A stretch of 63,865 nucleotides of DNA from an uncultured Opitutia bacterium (GCA_903862955.1 CAIPAH010000030.1:292748-356612); one strand, 5' to 3'; counted from the first letter of the stretch, positions 52,835-62,554 are shown. Program-made: numbers and translations. The notes: a model not told the origin generated them from the letters alone.

Positions 52835-53812
52835 ATGAAAGTCCTCGTGACCGGCGCCGCCGGGTTCATCGGTTACCATGTCGCCCGCCGCCTGGCCGGC
52901 ACCAACCGCTGCGAGGTCCTCGGCGTCGACAATCTCAACGACTACTACTCCGTCGAACTCAAGCGCGCCCGGCTGGCGGAGCTCGCCACGCTGGAGGATT
53001 TTCGGTTCGTGCAGGCGGATTTTGCCGACGCCACCGCTTTTCAGGGCATCTACAGCCACTTCAAGCCCGACTACGTCATTCACCTCGGCGCGCAAGCGGG
53101 GGTGAGATACGGCATGGAAAACCCCGCGGCCTACGTGCACAGCAACCTCGCGGGCTTTCTCAACGTCCTCGAGGCCTGCCGCAAACTCCCGCCGAGGCAT
53201 CTCGTGTTTGCCTCGTCGAGCAGCGTCTACGGCGCGGGGGCGCAGGTGCCGTTCTCCGAAGACGCCGACACCGACCAGCCCATCTCGTTTTACGGCGCGA
53301 CCAAGAAGAGCAACGAGCTCATGGCGCACAGCTACGCGCACCTGCACGGCCTGATGATCACCGGCCTGCGTTTTTTCACCGTCTACGGCCCGTGGAGCCG
53401 CCCGGACATGGCGCCCACGATCTTCTCGCAGGCGATCTGCGAAGGAAAACCCATCCGGCTCTTCAACCACGGCAAGTGCCGCCGCGATTTCACCTACGTG
53501 GACGACATCGTCGACGGCGTCGTGAAGGTTCTCCTCTACCCGCCCGCCCAGCCGCCGGTCCCGCCGTTCCGCATCTTCAACATCGGCCATCACCGGCCCG
53601 TCGAGGTGTTGCTGTTCGTGAAAATGCTCGAGCAGCTGCTCGGCCGCACGGCCCAGCTCGAGCTGCTGCCGCCCCAGCCCGGCGACATGATCGAAACCTG
53701 CGCCAGCATCGACCGGCTTCAGGCCGCCATCGGGTTCACCCCGCGCGTTTCGCTCGAGGACGGCCTCCGCCATTTCACCACCTGGTTCAAAACCTACTAC
53801 CGACACCCGTGA
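52835..53812 (+). CDS. NAD-dependent UDP-sugar epimerase (UDP-glucuronate 4-epimerase-like)
   Basis: A 325-residue extended SDR enzyme. The NAD motif is GAAGFIGYHVARRLAG, the catalytic Ser/Thr lies in VFASSSSVYG, and YGATKKSNELM supplies the Tyr-x3-Lys pair. VDNLNDYYSVELKRARLAEL and FTVYGPWSRPDMAPTIFSQAI are characteristic of UDP-glucuronate or UDP-GlcNAc 4-epimerases, enzymes for surface polysaccharide. The next gene begins in the stop codon (GTGA), so the two are coupled. Specific substrate inferred. Confidence 0.9.
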   Translation: MKVLVTGAAGFIGYHVARRLAGTNRCEVLGVDNLNDYYSVELKRARLAELATLEDFRFVQADFADATAFQGIYSHFKPDYVIHLGAQAGVRYGMENPAAYVHSNLAGFLNVLEACRKLPPRHLVFASSSSVYGAGAQVPFSEDADTDQPISFYGATKKSNELMAHSYAHLHGLMITGLRFFTVYGPWSRPDMAPTIFSQAICEGKPIRLFNHGKCRRDFTYVDDIVDGVVKVLLYPPAQPPVPPFRIFNIGHHRPVEVLLFVKMLEQLLGRTAQLELLPPQPGDMIETCASIDRLQAAIGFTPRVSLEDGLRHFTTWFKTYYRHP

Positions 53813-54174
53813 AAACCATTTTCCTGCTCTTCGGTTCGAACATCTTCATGACGCTCGCCTGGTATGGGCAGCTGAAGTTCAAGTGGCTCGAGTCCAAGCC
53901 GCTGTTCGTGATCATCCTCGCCTCGTGGGGCATCGCCTTCTTCGAATACTGCCTGATGGTCCCCGCCAACCGCGCCGGTTATTTTTCCGGCGGCCTCACC
54001 GGCTACCAGCTCAAGATCATCCAGGAATGCATCACGCTGGTGGTCTTCGTGGGCTTCGCGTGGCTCGTGCTGAAGGAGCGCCTCACCTGGAATTACCTCG
54101 TGAGCTTCGCCTTCATCCTCCTCGCCCTCTGGTTCGCCACCGCCTTCAAGCCCGGCAGCACGCCGAACTCGTAG
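53809..54174 (+). CDS. DUF486 small membrane protein (DMT superfamily-like)
   Basis: A 121-residue membrane protein with four helices, the DUF486 pattern: SNIFMTLAWYGQLKF, LFVIILASWGIAFFEYCLMVPANRAGY, GLTGYQLKIIQECITLVVFVGFAWLVLKE and NYLVSFAFILLALWFATAF. It starts at a GTG that overlaps the epimerase stop codon by GTGA. Its own stop codon TAG lies inside an intergenic repeat element (54171-54230). Function unknown. Confidence 0.88.
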   Translation: MKTIFLLFGSNIFMTLAWYGQLKFKWLESKPLFVIILASWGIAFFEYCLMVPANRAGYFSGGLTGYQLKIIQECITLVVFVGFAWLVLKERLTWNYLVSFAFILLALWFATAFKPGSTPNS

Positions 54175-54230
54175 GTCGGGGTTTATCCCCGATATTCCGG
54201 ATTCTGTATCGGGCATGAAGCCCGACCTAC
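54171..54230. repeat. Inverted repeat, GGTCGGGGTTTATCCCCGA family (copy 2)
   Basis: GTAGGTCGGGGTTTATCCCC (54171-54190) is the left arm; the right arm ends ATGAAGCCCGACCTAC (to 54230). It shares the core GGTCGGGGTTTATCCCCGA with the copy at 44805. Its third to fifth bases after the G (TAG, 54172-54174) form the DUF486 stop codon. Confidence 0.82.
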
Positions 54231-54352
54231 ATCTGGCTACGCGGCCCCTTCCGGAAAACTTACGGCTCCCGCCGCCTCCGCGCTTGCCACGACTCACCGC
54301 CGGCGCAACTTGAACTTCTCTTTTAATCGCAACCTCAACTCCCTCATACGCC

Positions 54353-55420
<1,068 letters not shown>

Positions 55421-55434
55421 TCGGGTCGGCGTGG

Positions 55435-55453
55435 CACGGGTCTCCGGCCCGTG
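55435..55453. repeat. Small GC hairpin after recA
   Basis: CACGGG (55435-55440) pairs with CCCGTG (55448-55453). It lies between the recA stop codon and the terminator that follows. Confidence 0.4.
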
Positions 55454-55463
55454 ATTTCAATGT

Positions 55464-55491
55464 AAGGCGGGGTCGCTGACCACGCCTTTTT
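55464..55491 (+). terminator. Intrinsic terminator of recA
   Basis: AAGGCG plus GGTC pairs with GACC plus CGCCTT around a 3-base loop, with one mismatch, followed by TTTTT. It fits a rho-independent terminator on the plus strand. Confidence 0.85.
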
Positions 55492-55590
55492 CATGTCCGC
55501 AGCCAGCCTCCATGGAGACGGTGCGCTCGGCCCACCTTTAAATTGTATTTTGTTTTGTCATGCCCGCGCCCAGCTTGCGTGAGCCCACGC

Positions 55591-56514
55591 ATGCCCCTGC
55601 TCCGTGCCAATGACCTCCAGATCCGCGATCCGTTCGTGCTGCCCGTGGCGGCGGAGCAGCAATATTACCTCTTCGGCACGACCGACAAAAAACCTTGGCC
55701 AGGCAGTTCGGGCGTGGGCTTCGACACGTATCGCAGTCGCGACCTCATCAACTGGGAAGGTCCCTTCCCTGCTTTTCGCCCGGAGCCGGGATTCTGGGGC
55801 ACGCAATGTTTCTGGGCGCCCGAGGTGCACGTCTGGCGCGGACGCTTCTACATGTTCGCAAGCTTCGAGGGCTCGGGCCGCCTGCGCGGCACGCAAATCC
55901 TCGTGGCCGACCACCCGCTCGGTCCGTTCCGGCCGCACAGTGACGGCGCCGTCACGCCCGCCGACGCGGAGTGCCTCGACGGCACGCTGCACGTCGCGCC
56001 GGACGGGACGCCGTGGATGATCTTCAGCCGCGACTGGCCGCTGATCGACGTGGGCCGCTACTCCGCCCTGCCCTTGCGCGACGATTTCAGCGCGGCGGCG
56101 GGGCCCGCGATCGAACTCTTCGCGGTGAACGCCGCCCCGTGGGTGCGCACGCCGCCGTGGCAAAAGGAACGCGACGCCAAAGGCCAGCCGCCGTGTTTTA
56201 TCGCGGATGGCGCGTGGCCGTTTCGCCTGCGAAGCGGGCAACTCTGCCTGCTGTTCTCGAGCTGGAACGAAAAAGGCAACTACGCGACTGGCCTCGCCCG
56301 CTCCCTCCCGGGCGAACTCGCCGGTCCCTGGCAATTCGATCCGCTCCCGCTCTTCCCCGCCGACGGCGGCCACGCGATGATCTTCGCCGGCTTCGACGGC
56401 GTGTCGTATCTGTCCCTGCACCAGCCCAATTCCCCGCCGCCCGAGCATCCGCGATTCTTTCCCGTTGAGGAAATCGGCGGCCAGCTCCGCCTCGGCACCG
56501 CGCTGCCGTCCTGA
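55591..56514 (+). CDS. GH43-like glycoside hydrolase (beta-xylosidase/arabinanase type)
   Basis: A 307-residue five-bladed beta-propeller enzyme with the GH43 pattern: QIRDPFVLPVAAEQQYYLFGTT (base Asp near the start), GFWGTQCFWAPEVHVWRGRFYMFASF (with the Glu of APEV), and DGTLHVAPDGTPWMIFSRDW. The end has GGHAMIFAGFDGVSYLSLHQPNSPPPEHPRFFPVEE. No signal peptide is visible, so a cytoplasmic enzyme is predicted. Substrate is inferred: pentose-containing oligosaccharides fit the family. The start ATG at 55591 begins the conserved part. Confidence 0.85.
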   Translation: MPLLRANDLQIRDPFVLPVAAEQQYYLFGTTDKKPWPGSSGVGFDTYRSRDLINWEGPFPAFRPEPGFWGTQCFWAPEVHVWRGRFYMFASFEGSGRLRGTQILVADHPLGPFRPHSDGAVTPADAECLDGTLHVAPDGTPWMIFSRDWPLIDVGRYSALPLRDDFSAAAGPAIELFAVNAAPWVRTPPWQKERDAKGQPPCFIADGAWPFRLRSGQLCLLFSSWNEKGNYATGLARSLPGELAGPWQFDPLPLFPADGGHAMIFAGFDGVSYLSLHQPNSPPPEHPRFFPVEEIGGQLRLGTALPS

Positions 56515-56610
56515 CCCGCGCGGCTCAACCGGCGCGCTCTCCTGCGCGCAGGTTTGGCCGGCGATTTTCTTTTTGTGTCTTTTTGTGCCTCTTTGTGGCC
56601 AAATTCAGGG

Positions 56611-57969
56611 ATGCTGCGTTCCTCGGACACCATTGCCGCGCTCGCCACGCCCGCGGGCACGTCCGCGATCGCGGTGTTGCGCGTGAGCGGCCCCGATGCC
56701 GCGCGGCTCGCAACGGAAATTTTCGGCAGCGCGCCCGCGCCGCGCTCGCCGCGGCATGGCGACTACCGGGCGAAGAACGGAGCGCTCGTGGACGACGTGC
56801 TGGCTACGTTTTTCCCCGCGGCCAGCTCGTATACAGGCGAGGATGCGCTCGAGATTTCGTGTCACGGCAACCCCTTCATCGCTCAAACTCTCCTCGAGGA
56901 TTTGCTCGCGCGCGGCTGCCGGGCCGCCGGGCCGGGTGAGTTCACGCAGCGTGCTTTTCTCAACGGCCGCATGGACCTGAGTCAGGCCGAGGCGGTGATG
57001 GATCTCATCCACGCGCGCAGCGAACGCGCCCTCGAGGTGGCGAACCGGCTGCTGCGCGGTGAACTCGGCCGGCGGTTGAACGAACTGACCGAGCGCCTGC
57101 TCACCGCCCTCGCGCGCATCGAAGCCTACATCGATTTTCCCGAGGAGGATCTGCCGGCCGAGGACCGCGCGATCGTTCGCCACACCCTCGAAGGCCTCGT
57201 CCAGGGCACGGACCGGTTGATGGCCACGAGCCATTATGGGGAAATGCTGCGTGACGGAATCAAGACCGTCATCGTCGGCGCGCCCAACGCCGGCAAGAGC
57301 AGCCTCCTCAACCGCCTCGTCGGCCGCGAGCGGGCGATTGTCAGCGCCGAGCCCGGCACCACGCGCGACTACATCGAGGAACGCATCATCGTCGGTCCGC
57401 ACTCGCTGCGGCTGATCGATACCGCCGGGCTCAATTCCTCCCCGGGGGCGATTGAGAAGCTAGGAATGGCAAAGTCCCTCGACCGAGTCGCCGAGGCAGA
57501 CTTGATTTTGCTCGTCTTGGACGCAACGACTCCCCTACCCGCTTTCCCTGAATCTGTTACAAAGTTTCTCGTGCCCGGAAAGGCCCTGATCGTAGCCAAT
57601 AAGATAGATCTCTTAGATGCCATATTATTTGACATCAAAGTTTATCCCAAAGTCCCCTGTGTTCAAGTTTCCGCGCTGACCGGAAAGGGCATCGATAGCT
57701 TGGTGACCCAGATCACCCAGCTGGCCGACTCGTTTCGCCCCGCCAGCCATGAAGACACGATCGCCATCAACGCCCGCCACGCGGACGCCCTCGCCCGGGC
57801 CCGGACAGGCCTCGAAGCCGCACTGACCAAGCTCCAGAGCAACGGCCCGGTCGAGCTATTGGCCAGTGATCTACGTGGAACACTCGAGGCCTTCGGGGAG
57901 ATTATCGGCAAGGTGGACAACGAACGGATGCTCGACCAACTCTTTGCGATGTTTTGTATCGGAAAGTAG
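56611..57969 (+). CDS. mnmE: tRNA modification GTPase MnmE
   Basis: With MnmG it makes the 5-carboxymethylaminomethyl group on wobble uridine of several tRNAs. From the ATG at 56611 there are 452 residues: SSDTIAALATPAG N-terminus, folate-binding domain with FPAASSYTGEDALEISCHGN, helical domain, P-loop GAPNAGKSSLLN at 223-234, G-domain motifs GTTRDY, DTAGLN and NKID, and the C-terminal CIGK, all standard. Codon use shifts from very GC-rich to more even near 57450, and continues so in mnmG. The gene also holds a weak parS-like site at 57867. Upstream (56562-56601) lies a TTTTTGTG/TTTGTGCC direct-repeat stretch. Confidence 0.97.
   Translation: MLRSSDTIAALATPAGTSAIAVLRVSGPDAARLATEIFGSAPAPRSPRHGDYRAKNGALVDDVLATFFPAASSYTGEDALEISCHGNPFIAQTLLEDLLARGCRAAGPGEFTQRAFLNGRMDLSQAEAVMDLIHARSERALEVANRLLRGELGRRLNELTERLLTALARIEAYIDFPEEDLPAEDRAIVRHTLEGLVQGTDRLMATSHYGEMLRDGIKTVIVGAPNAGKSSLLNRLVGRERAIVSAEPGTTRDYIEERIIVGPHSLRLIDTAGLNSSPGAIEKLGMAKSLDRVAEADLILLVLDATTPLPAFPESVTKFLVPGKALIVANKIDLLDAILFDIKVYPKVPCVQVSALTGKGIDSLVTQITQLADSFRPASHEDTIAINARHADALARARTGLEAALTKLQSNGPVELLASDLRGTLEAFGEIIGKVDNERMLDQLFAMFCIGK
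57867..57882. promoter_or_regulatory. Weak parS-like site inside mnmE
   Basis: TGATCTACGTGGAACA matches the ParB-binding consensus TGTTCCACGTGGAACA at 14 of 16 positions; the right half is perfect. It could be chance, but it lies 859 bases before a stronger site in mnmG. Confidence 0.35.
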
Positions 57970-58025
57970 GCTTAGCCTCGTGGTCCCCTCGCCTGCAGCC
58001 AGGCCATGAACCTTTAGTTTATTAG

Positions 58026-59897
58026 ATGATATGCAATAAGATACCATTTGAAGTGATTGTCTGCGGTGCCGGACACGCGGGCGTCGAAGCCAGCCTGGCG
58101 GCCGCCCGGATGGGAGCCTCTACCCTGCTCCTCACTGGTAACATCGACACGATCGCCCAGATGAGCTGCAACCCGGCAATCGGCGGCCAGGCCAAGGGTC
58201 AGATGGTTCGCGAAATCGACGCGCTAGGCGGCGAGATGGCAATCAACACCGACGTGACCGGGATCCAGTTCCGGTTGCTCAACGAGTCCAAGGGACCGGC
58301 CGTCCAAGCACCGCGGGCTCAGTGCGACAAGAAAGCCTACCAGTTCCGATTGAAGCACACCCTCGAGCTCCAGCCGAATCTTCAGATCTTCCAGGCCACG
58401 GTGACGGGTTTGCTGTTCAAGGACGGCAAGGTCGTCGGCTGCCGGACCAACCTGGATATCGACTTCCTCGGGCAAACCGTGGTCGTGACCACGGGTACGT
58501 TTTTGCGGGGACTGATGCACATCGGTCAAAACAAAAACGAAGGCGGACGCCTGGGAGACTTCAGTGCGAAAAGCCTGTCCGGAAGTCTGCTTGAAGCCGG
58601 GATCGAACTTGAACGCCTGAAGACCGGCACGCCGCCGCGATTGCTCGGACGCAGCATCGATTTTAGCAAAACACAGGAACAGAAAGGCGATGCCGTCCCG
58701 ACGCTGTTTGCGTTTCACGACACCCGGGGTCCGGAGGAAATGTTCCATGTGGAACAATCCGGCGAACGTCGCCTCGGGTGGGTGCCTGGAACCGAACAAG
58801 TCTCGTGCTGGATGACCTACACCACGGACCGAACGGCTGAGATCGTCCGCGCGAACCTGCACAAATCTGCGATGTATAGCGGCGAGATCGTTGGGGTAGG
58901 GCCGCGCTATTGTCCCAGTATCGAGGACAAGTTCGTCCGCTTCGCCGACAAGCCCCGACATTTGCTATTCCTTGAGCCGGAGGGGAGGGCGACGAACGAA
59001 TATTACGTTAACGGGCTGTCAACAAGTCTACCTTTCGACGTCCAACTCGACCTGGTCCACAGTATACCCGGGCTAGAGCAGGCCGTCCTGCTGCGGCCAG
59101 CCTATGCCGTGGAGTATGACTTCGCTCATCCGACCCAACTCTTTCCCTCGCTGGAGTCTAAGAAAGTGGAAAACCTGTTTTTTGCCGGACAGATCAACGG
59201 CACCTCGGGCTACGAGGAAGCGGCCGCCCAAGGTTTAGTCGCTGGCGTAAATGCTGTGAATAAGGTGCGAGCAACTCCGCCCATGCTCATCCAACGCAAC
59301 CAGGGATATATTGGCGTACTGATCGACGATCTCGTAACCAAGGGCACGAAAGAGCCTTACCGCATGTTTACGAGCCGGGCCGAACACCGCTTGCTGTTCA
59401 ATCATGGGAGCGCGGAGTTCCGCATGCTCGAGCACGCTTCCGACTTTAAATTGTTACCCAATAATCGCTTAACAGCTATTCGAGAAAAATTTTCGCGAGT
59501 GATTCACTGGGTCGATTTCCTCGAGCTAAACCGCGCGCCGGGCGGCACCTGGGCGGACGCCATCCGACGCGATCGGGTAGGGGCCGCTCTGCCTGAAGAC
59601 TTCCTCAAGGAGCCCGCGGCCGTCCGCGACGAAGTCATCTACCGTGTGAGCTACCAAGGTTACTTGGTGCGCGAACAGCGCCAGGTGGAGAAGCTCTCCC
59701 AGATCGAGAAGATCCGCATCCCCCAAGGCTTCGACTATGCAGCCGTGCGCGGTCTCCGCCGCGAGAGCGCCCTGAAACTCGCCGAGTTCCGTCCCATGAC
59801 TCTCGGCCAGGCGAGTCGCATCAGTGGCGTAAATCCCTCGGATATCAGCATTTTGATGGTGATGGTTGGGGCGGGCAGGGGAGAGGAAACACCCTAA
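58026..59897 (+). CDS. mnmG: tRNA uridine 5-carboxymethylaminomethyl modification enzyme MnmG
   Basis: FAD/NADH-dependent partner of MnmE. The 623 residues show the FAD motif [93 protein letters not shown] and a canonical C-terminal helical domain with [14 protein letters not shown]. Between FAFHDTRG and [12 protein letters not shown] is an apparent insertion relative to E. coli, containing [10 protein letters not shown] (residue 239 onwards), which is the translation of the parS-like DNA at 58741. Start ATG 58026. It follows mnmE by 57 bases. Confidence 0.97.
   Translation: MICNKIPFEVIVCGAGHAGVEASLAAARMGASTLLLTGNIDTIAQMSCNPAIGGQAKGQMVREIDALGGEMAINTDVTGIQFRLLNESKGPAVQAPRAQCDKKAYQFRLKHTLELQPNLQIFQATVTGLLFKDGKVVGCRTNLDIDFLGQTVVVTTGTFLRGLMHIGQNKNEGGRLGDFSAKSLSGSLLEAGIELERLKTGTPPRLLGRSIDFSKTQEQKGDAVPTLFAFHDTRGPEEMFHVEQSGERRLGWVPGTEQVSCWMTYTTDRTAEIVRANLHKSAMYSGEIVGVGPRYCPSIEDKFVRFADKPRHLLFLEPEGRATNEYYVNGLSTSLPFDVQLDLVHSIPGLEQAVLLRPAYAVEYDFAHPTQLFPSLESKKVENLFFAGQINGTSGYEEAAAQGLVAGVNAVNKVRATPPMLIQRNQGYIGVLIDDLVTKGTKEPYRMFTSRAEHRLLFNHGSAEFRMLEHASDFKLLPNNRLTAIREKFSRVIHWVDFLELNRAPGGTWADAIRRDRVGAALPEDFLKEPAAVRDEVIYRVSYQGYLVREQRQVEKLSQIEKIRIPQGFDYAAVRGLRRESALKLAEFRPMTLGQASRISGVNPSDISILMVMVGAGRGEETP
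58741..58756. promoter_or_regulatory. parS-like ParB-binding site inside mnmG
   Basis: TGTTCCATGTGGAACA matches TGTTCCACGTGGAACA at 15 of 16 positions. It lies within the insertion coding for MFHVEQ, in phase. ParB binds such sites to segregate the chromosome. Binding here is inferred. Confidence 0.6.
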
Positions 59898-59910
59898 CCC
59901 ATTAATCATC

Positions 59911-60516
59911 ATGGATAATCCCATTCGGACGGCCGAGTATTTGGCCCGCCTGTCGAAGCGCCGCAGCGATCTACAGGGCCAAATCGCAGGTCTGCTTCCG
60001 TCCGCGGCCCATTTTGTTTGCGAGTTTGGCTGTGGCCACGGTCATTTTCTCGCCGCGTATGCCGCCGCGCACCCGGATCAGCTGTGCATCGGTCTCGACA
60101 TCAGCGGGGAACGCATCGCGCGGGCCGTCCGGAAGCGCGATCGGGCCAAGCTCACGAACCTCCACTTCGTCCACGCCGAAGCGCGCGACTTCATGGACTG
60201 CCTGCCTACGGATGCGACCTTGGCCGACGTCTACATTCTTTTTCCGGATCCCTGGCCGAAACGTCGGCATCACAAGAATCGCCTGCTCGAGTCGGATTTT
60301 CTCGAAATCGTCGCGCGCCGCGCCGGGCAGGGGACGCGGCTCTTTTTTCGGACCGATTACGAGCCGTATTTCCGCGAAGCCGAGTCGCTTCTCCAGCAAC
60401 ATCCTGCGTGGGAAATCACCCCCGGCGCGTGGCCGTTTGAGCAGGTTACCGTCTTCCAGAGTCGCGCGGCCAAACATTATTCGCTGACCGCGCTTCGGCG
60501 ACGTTCATCGGCATAA
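59911..60516 (+). CDS. trmB: tRNA (guanine-N7-)-methyltransferase TrmB
   Basis: Makes m7G46 in tRNA variable loops. From the ATG at 59911 the protein has 201 residues, with the SAM motif CEFGCGHGHFL and the signature ILFPDPWPKRRHHKNRLLESDFLEI, plus RTDYEPYFREAESLL near the end. The N-terminal part is shorter than in E. coli (239). It replaces rsmG and parAB at this place in the mnmE-mnmG-atp block. Spacing to mnmG is 13 bases, so one transcript is likely. Confidence 0.93.
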   Translation: MDNPIRTAEYLARLSKRRSDLQGQIAGLLPSAAHFVCEFGCGHGHFLAAYAAAHPDQLCIGLDISGERIARAVRKRDRAKLTNLHFVHAEARDFMDCLPTDATLADVYILFPDPWPKRRHHKNRLLESDFLEIVARRAGQGTRLFFRTDYEPYFREAESLLQQHPAWEITPGAWPFEQVTVFQSRAAKHYSLTALRRRSSA

Positions 60517-60585
60517 GTTTGCCGGCATGGGCGGGTGGGGCGGTTTAATTCCTCCCTGCAGCGCGAGCCCGATCCATTTCGGGGG

Positions 60586-60614
60586 TTGACGGAGACGAAG
60601 GCGTTTGCCTACGT
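60586..60614 (+). promoter_or_regulatory. Possible promoter of the atp operon
   Basis: TTGACG (60586-60591) and CTACGT (60609-60614) are separated by 17 bases, 40 bases before atpB. The -10 is poor. Confidence 0.3.
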
Positions 60615-60653
60615 CTTCACTTTTCCATCCGTCCCTCCTCCTCCAGCGCCTTC

Positions 60654-61550
60654 ATGTCTTGGGTCAAAAAACTCACCCTGCTCGCCTCGATTTTCGGCAC
60701 CTGCGTGCCCGCGTTCGCGAGTGAAGGCGTCGCCGCGGCGGCCGAACCGCTTTTTCATCTCGGACCGCTGCCGGTGACGAACAGCATGGTGACCAGTTGG
60801 GTCGTGACGGTGCTGCTGATTGTTGGCATCCGCCTCGCTATCAAGCGCCCCAAGCTCATTCCCGGCCGCGGCCAAGCGATTGTGGAAACCCTGGTTCAGG
60901 GCATTAACGACCTCATTTCGCCCATCGTCGGCCCGAACGTCGCCAAGCCCGCCTTTCCGCTGCTCGTCGGACTCTTCACCTTCATCCTGATCCAGAACTG
61001 GAGCGGGCTCGTCCCGGGCGTGGGCACCATTTACATGGTGGATCACGAAACCGGCAGCTGGATGGAACTCATCCGTCCCGGCAACGCGGACCTCAATGGC
61101 ACGCTCGCCCTCGCGATTGTCGCCATCGCCGGCTGGTTCTATTTCATCATGCGCTACACGGGACCGGCCCTGGTGCTGAAGGACATTTTCGGCAACAAGG
61201 CCGACAAGTCGGAGGTTCCCGCGATCATCTACTACCCGCTGTTCCTCATCTTCTTCGCAGTCGGCCTGATCGAAATCATCTCCATTGCGTTCCGCCCCAT
61301 TTCACTGTCGCTCCGGCTTTTTGGCAACGTCTTCGGCGGCGAAAGCCTCATCCACGCGATGAGCTCGATGCAACGGTGGGGCCTGCCCATGCCGTTCTAC
61401 TTCCTCGAGCTCCTGATCGGCTTCGTACAGGCCTTCGTGTTCACGCTGCTCATCAGCGTTTACATCGGCCTGCTCTGCAATCACGGCGATGACCATGCGC
61501 ACGACAGCCATGGTCACGCGGAGGCCGACCCCAAGGAAGCCGCGCACTGA
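60654..61550 (+). CDS. atpB: F0 ATP synthase subunit a
   Basis: Forms the proton half-channels beside the c-ring. The 298 residues begin with a signal-like or cleaved hydrophobic start (KKLTLLASIFGTCVPAFA), then helices VTSWVVTVLLIVGI, ALAIVAIAGWFYFIM, the essential Arg in ISLSLRLFGNVFGGE, and LPMPFYFLELLIGFVQAFVFTLLISVYIGLL. The C-terminus (HGDDHAHDSHGHAEADPKEAAH) is His/Asp-rich, unusual and possibly metal-binding. No atpI or atpZ precedes it in this window. Confidence 0.96.
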   Translation: MSWVKKLTLLASIFGTCVPAFASEGVAAAAEPLFHLGPLPVTNSMVTSWVVTVLLIVGIRLAIKRPKLIPGRGQAIVETLVQGINDLISPIVGPNVAKPAFPLLVGLFTFILIQNWSGLVPGVGTIYMVDHETGSWMELIRPGNADLNGTLALAIVAIAGWFYFIMRYTGPALVLKDIFGNKADKSEVPAIIYYPLFLIFFAVGLIEIISIAFRPISLSLRLFGNVFGGESLIHAMSSMQRWGLPMPFYFLELLIGFVQAFVFTLLISVYIGLLCNHGDDHAHDSHGHAEADPKEAAH

Positions 61551-61617
61551 CCCTTTCCCGCCGGGACCGTGCGCAACGTGCGGACGGCGGAAATCCAACC
61601 AACCAAAACCAAACATC

Positions 61618-61824
61618 ATGATCAACCAACTCGCTGAAATCACGGGTAGCATTCAGGGCGGCCTCGGCTGCCTCGGCGCCGCCATTGGCGTGGGTCTCGT
61701 CGGCTTCAAAGCCGCAGAGGCCGTCGGCCGCAATCCGGGAGCCTCCACGAAGATTCTCGTGCAGGGCATCATCGGCATGGCCCTCGCTGAAGCCGTCGCG
61801 TTCTACGCGCTGTTCATCAAGTAA
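61618..61824 (+). CDS. atpE: F0 ATP synthase subunit c
   Basis: A 68-residue hairpin of the c-ring rotor. Two helices (AAIGVGLVGFKAAEAVG and ILVQGIIGMALAEAVAFYALFI) are joined by a polar loop RNPGAS. The ion-binding carboxylate is Glu58; the next residues (AVA) lack the Ser/Thr pattern of Na+-type rings, so a proton ring is expected, an inference from the motif. Confidence 0.95.
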   Translation: MINQLAEITGSIQGGLGCLGAAIGVGLVGFKAAEAVGRNPGASTKILVQGIIGMALAEAVAFYALFIK

Positions 61825-61886
61825 TCCGTTCCGTTTCACCCGCGCCGGCGTTCCCCGCCGGCGCGCCAATTTCCAAGCCCACCGCC

Positions 61887-62450
61887 ATGCTCTCCTCCCT
61901 GCTCATGTTCGCCGAAGTCACCAGCCAGACGGCTGAGGCCACCGGCCCGTCCAAGATCATGCATGATTTCGGCATCAGCTGGCCGGGCATCGCCGCACAG
62001 GTTCTCAACGTCGGCATCGTCGTCTTCATCCTCTGGAAGTTCGCATTCAAACCCGTCCTCGCCACCCTCGACGAGCGCCAGCAGAAAATCGCCTCCGGCC
62101 TCCAATACGCCGAGGAAATGAAGGCCAAGCTCGCGGCCGCCCAGGAGGAGACCGCCGCCAGCGCCAAGCGCGCCCAGCTCGAGGCCACCCGCATCATCGA
62201 GGAGGCTCGCAAGTCCGCGAAGGACTTCCTCGACAAGCAGTCCGCCGAAACTTCCGCCAAGGCCAACGACATCCTCATCAAGGCCCAGCAGGCCATCGAG
62301 CTCGAGAAAAAGAAGATGCTCGCCGAGGCCCGCACCGAGATCGCCCGCCTCGTCGTCGTCACCACCCAGCGCGTGCTCGCGAAGGAACTCTCCGACGCCG
62401 ACCGCAGCCGCTACAACGACGCCGCCACGCGCGAGCTGACCGGCGCCTGA
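61887..62450 (+). CDS. atpF: F0 ATP synthase subunit b
   Basis: The stator arm, 187 residues. After a short N-terminus one membrane helix (WPGIAAQVLNVGIVVFILWKFAF) leads to a long charged coiled-coil (LDERQQKIASGLQYAEEMKAKLAAAQEE, LDKQSAETSAKANDILIKAQQAIELEKKKMLAEAR). Standard layout; it contacts the delta subunit. The hairpin element at 62462 lies between it and atpH. Confidence 0.95.
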   Translation: MLSSLLMFAEVTSQTAEATGPSKIMHDFGISWPGIAAQVLNVGIVVFILWKFAFKPVLATLDERQQKIASGLQYAEEMKAKLAAAQEETAASAKRAQLEATRIIEEARKSAKDFLDKQSAETSAKANDILIKAQQAIELEKKKMLAEARTEIARLVVVTTQRVLAKELSDADRSRYNDAATRELTGA

Positions 62451-62461
62451 CCTTATTTTCG

Positions 62462-62550
62462 ATTTTCGAATTTCGCTTTTCGAATCCCAACCCCACCACC
62501 GACCTTCGCCCGCCGACCCAATCGAAAATCGCCAATCGAAATTCGAAAAT
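62462..62550. repeat. AT-rich inverted repeat between atpF and atpH
   Basis: ATTTTCGAATTTCG (62462-62475) pairs perfectly with CGAAATTCGAAAAT (62537-62550), inside the atp operon. A second pairing AATCGAAAATCG (62520-62531) with TTCGATTTTCG (62457-62467) is possible. Confidence 0.8.
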
Positions 62551-62554
62551 TCCC

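Noticed and set aside
61618-61824. Na+-type ATP synthase c-ring
   Set aside because: Glu58 is followed by AVA, without the Ser/Thr and Gln pattern of sodium-binding rings.
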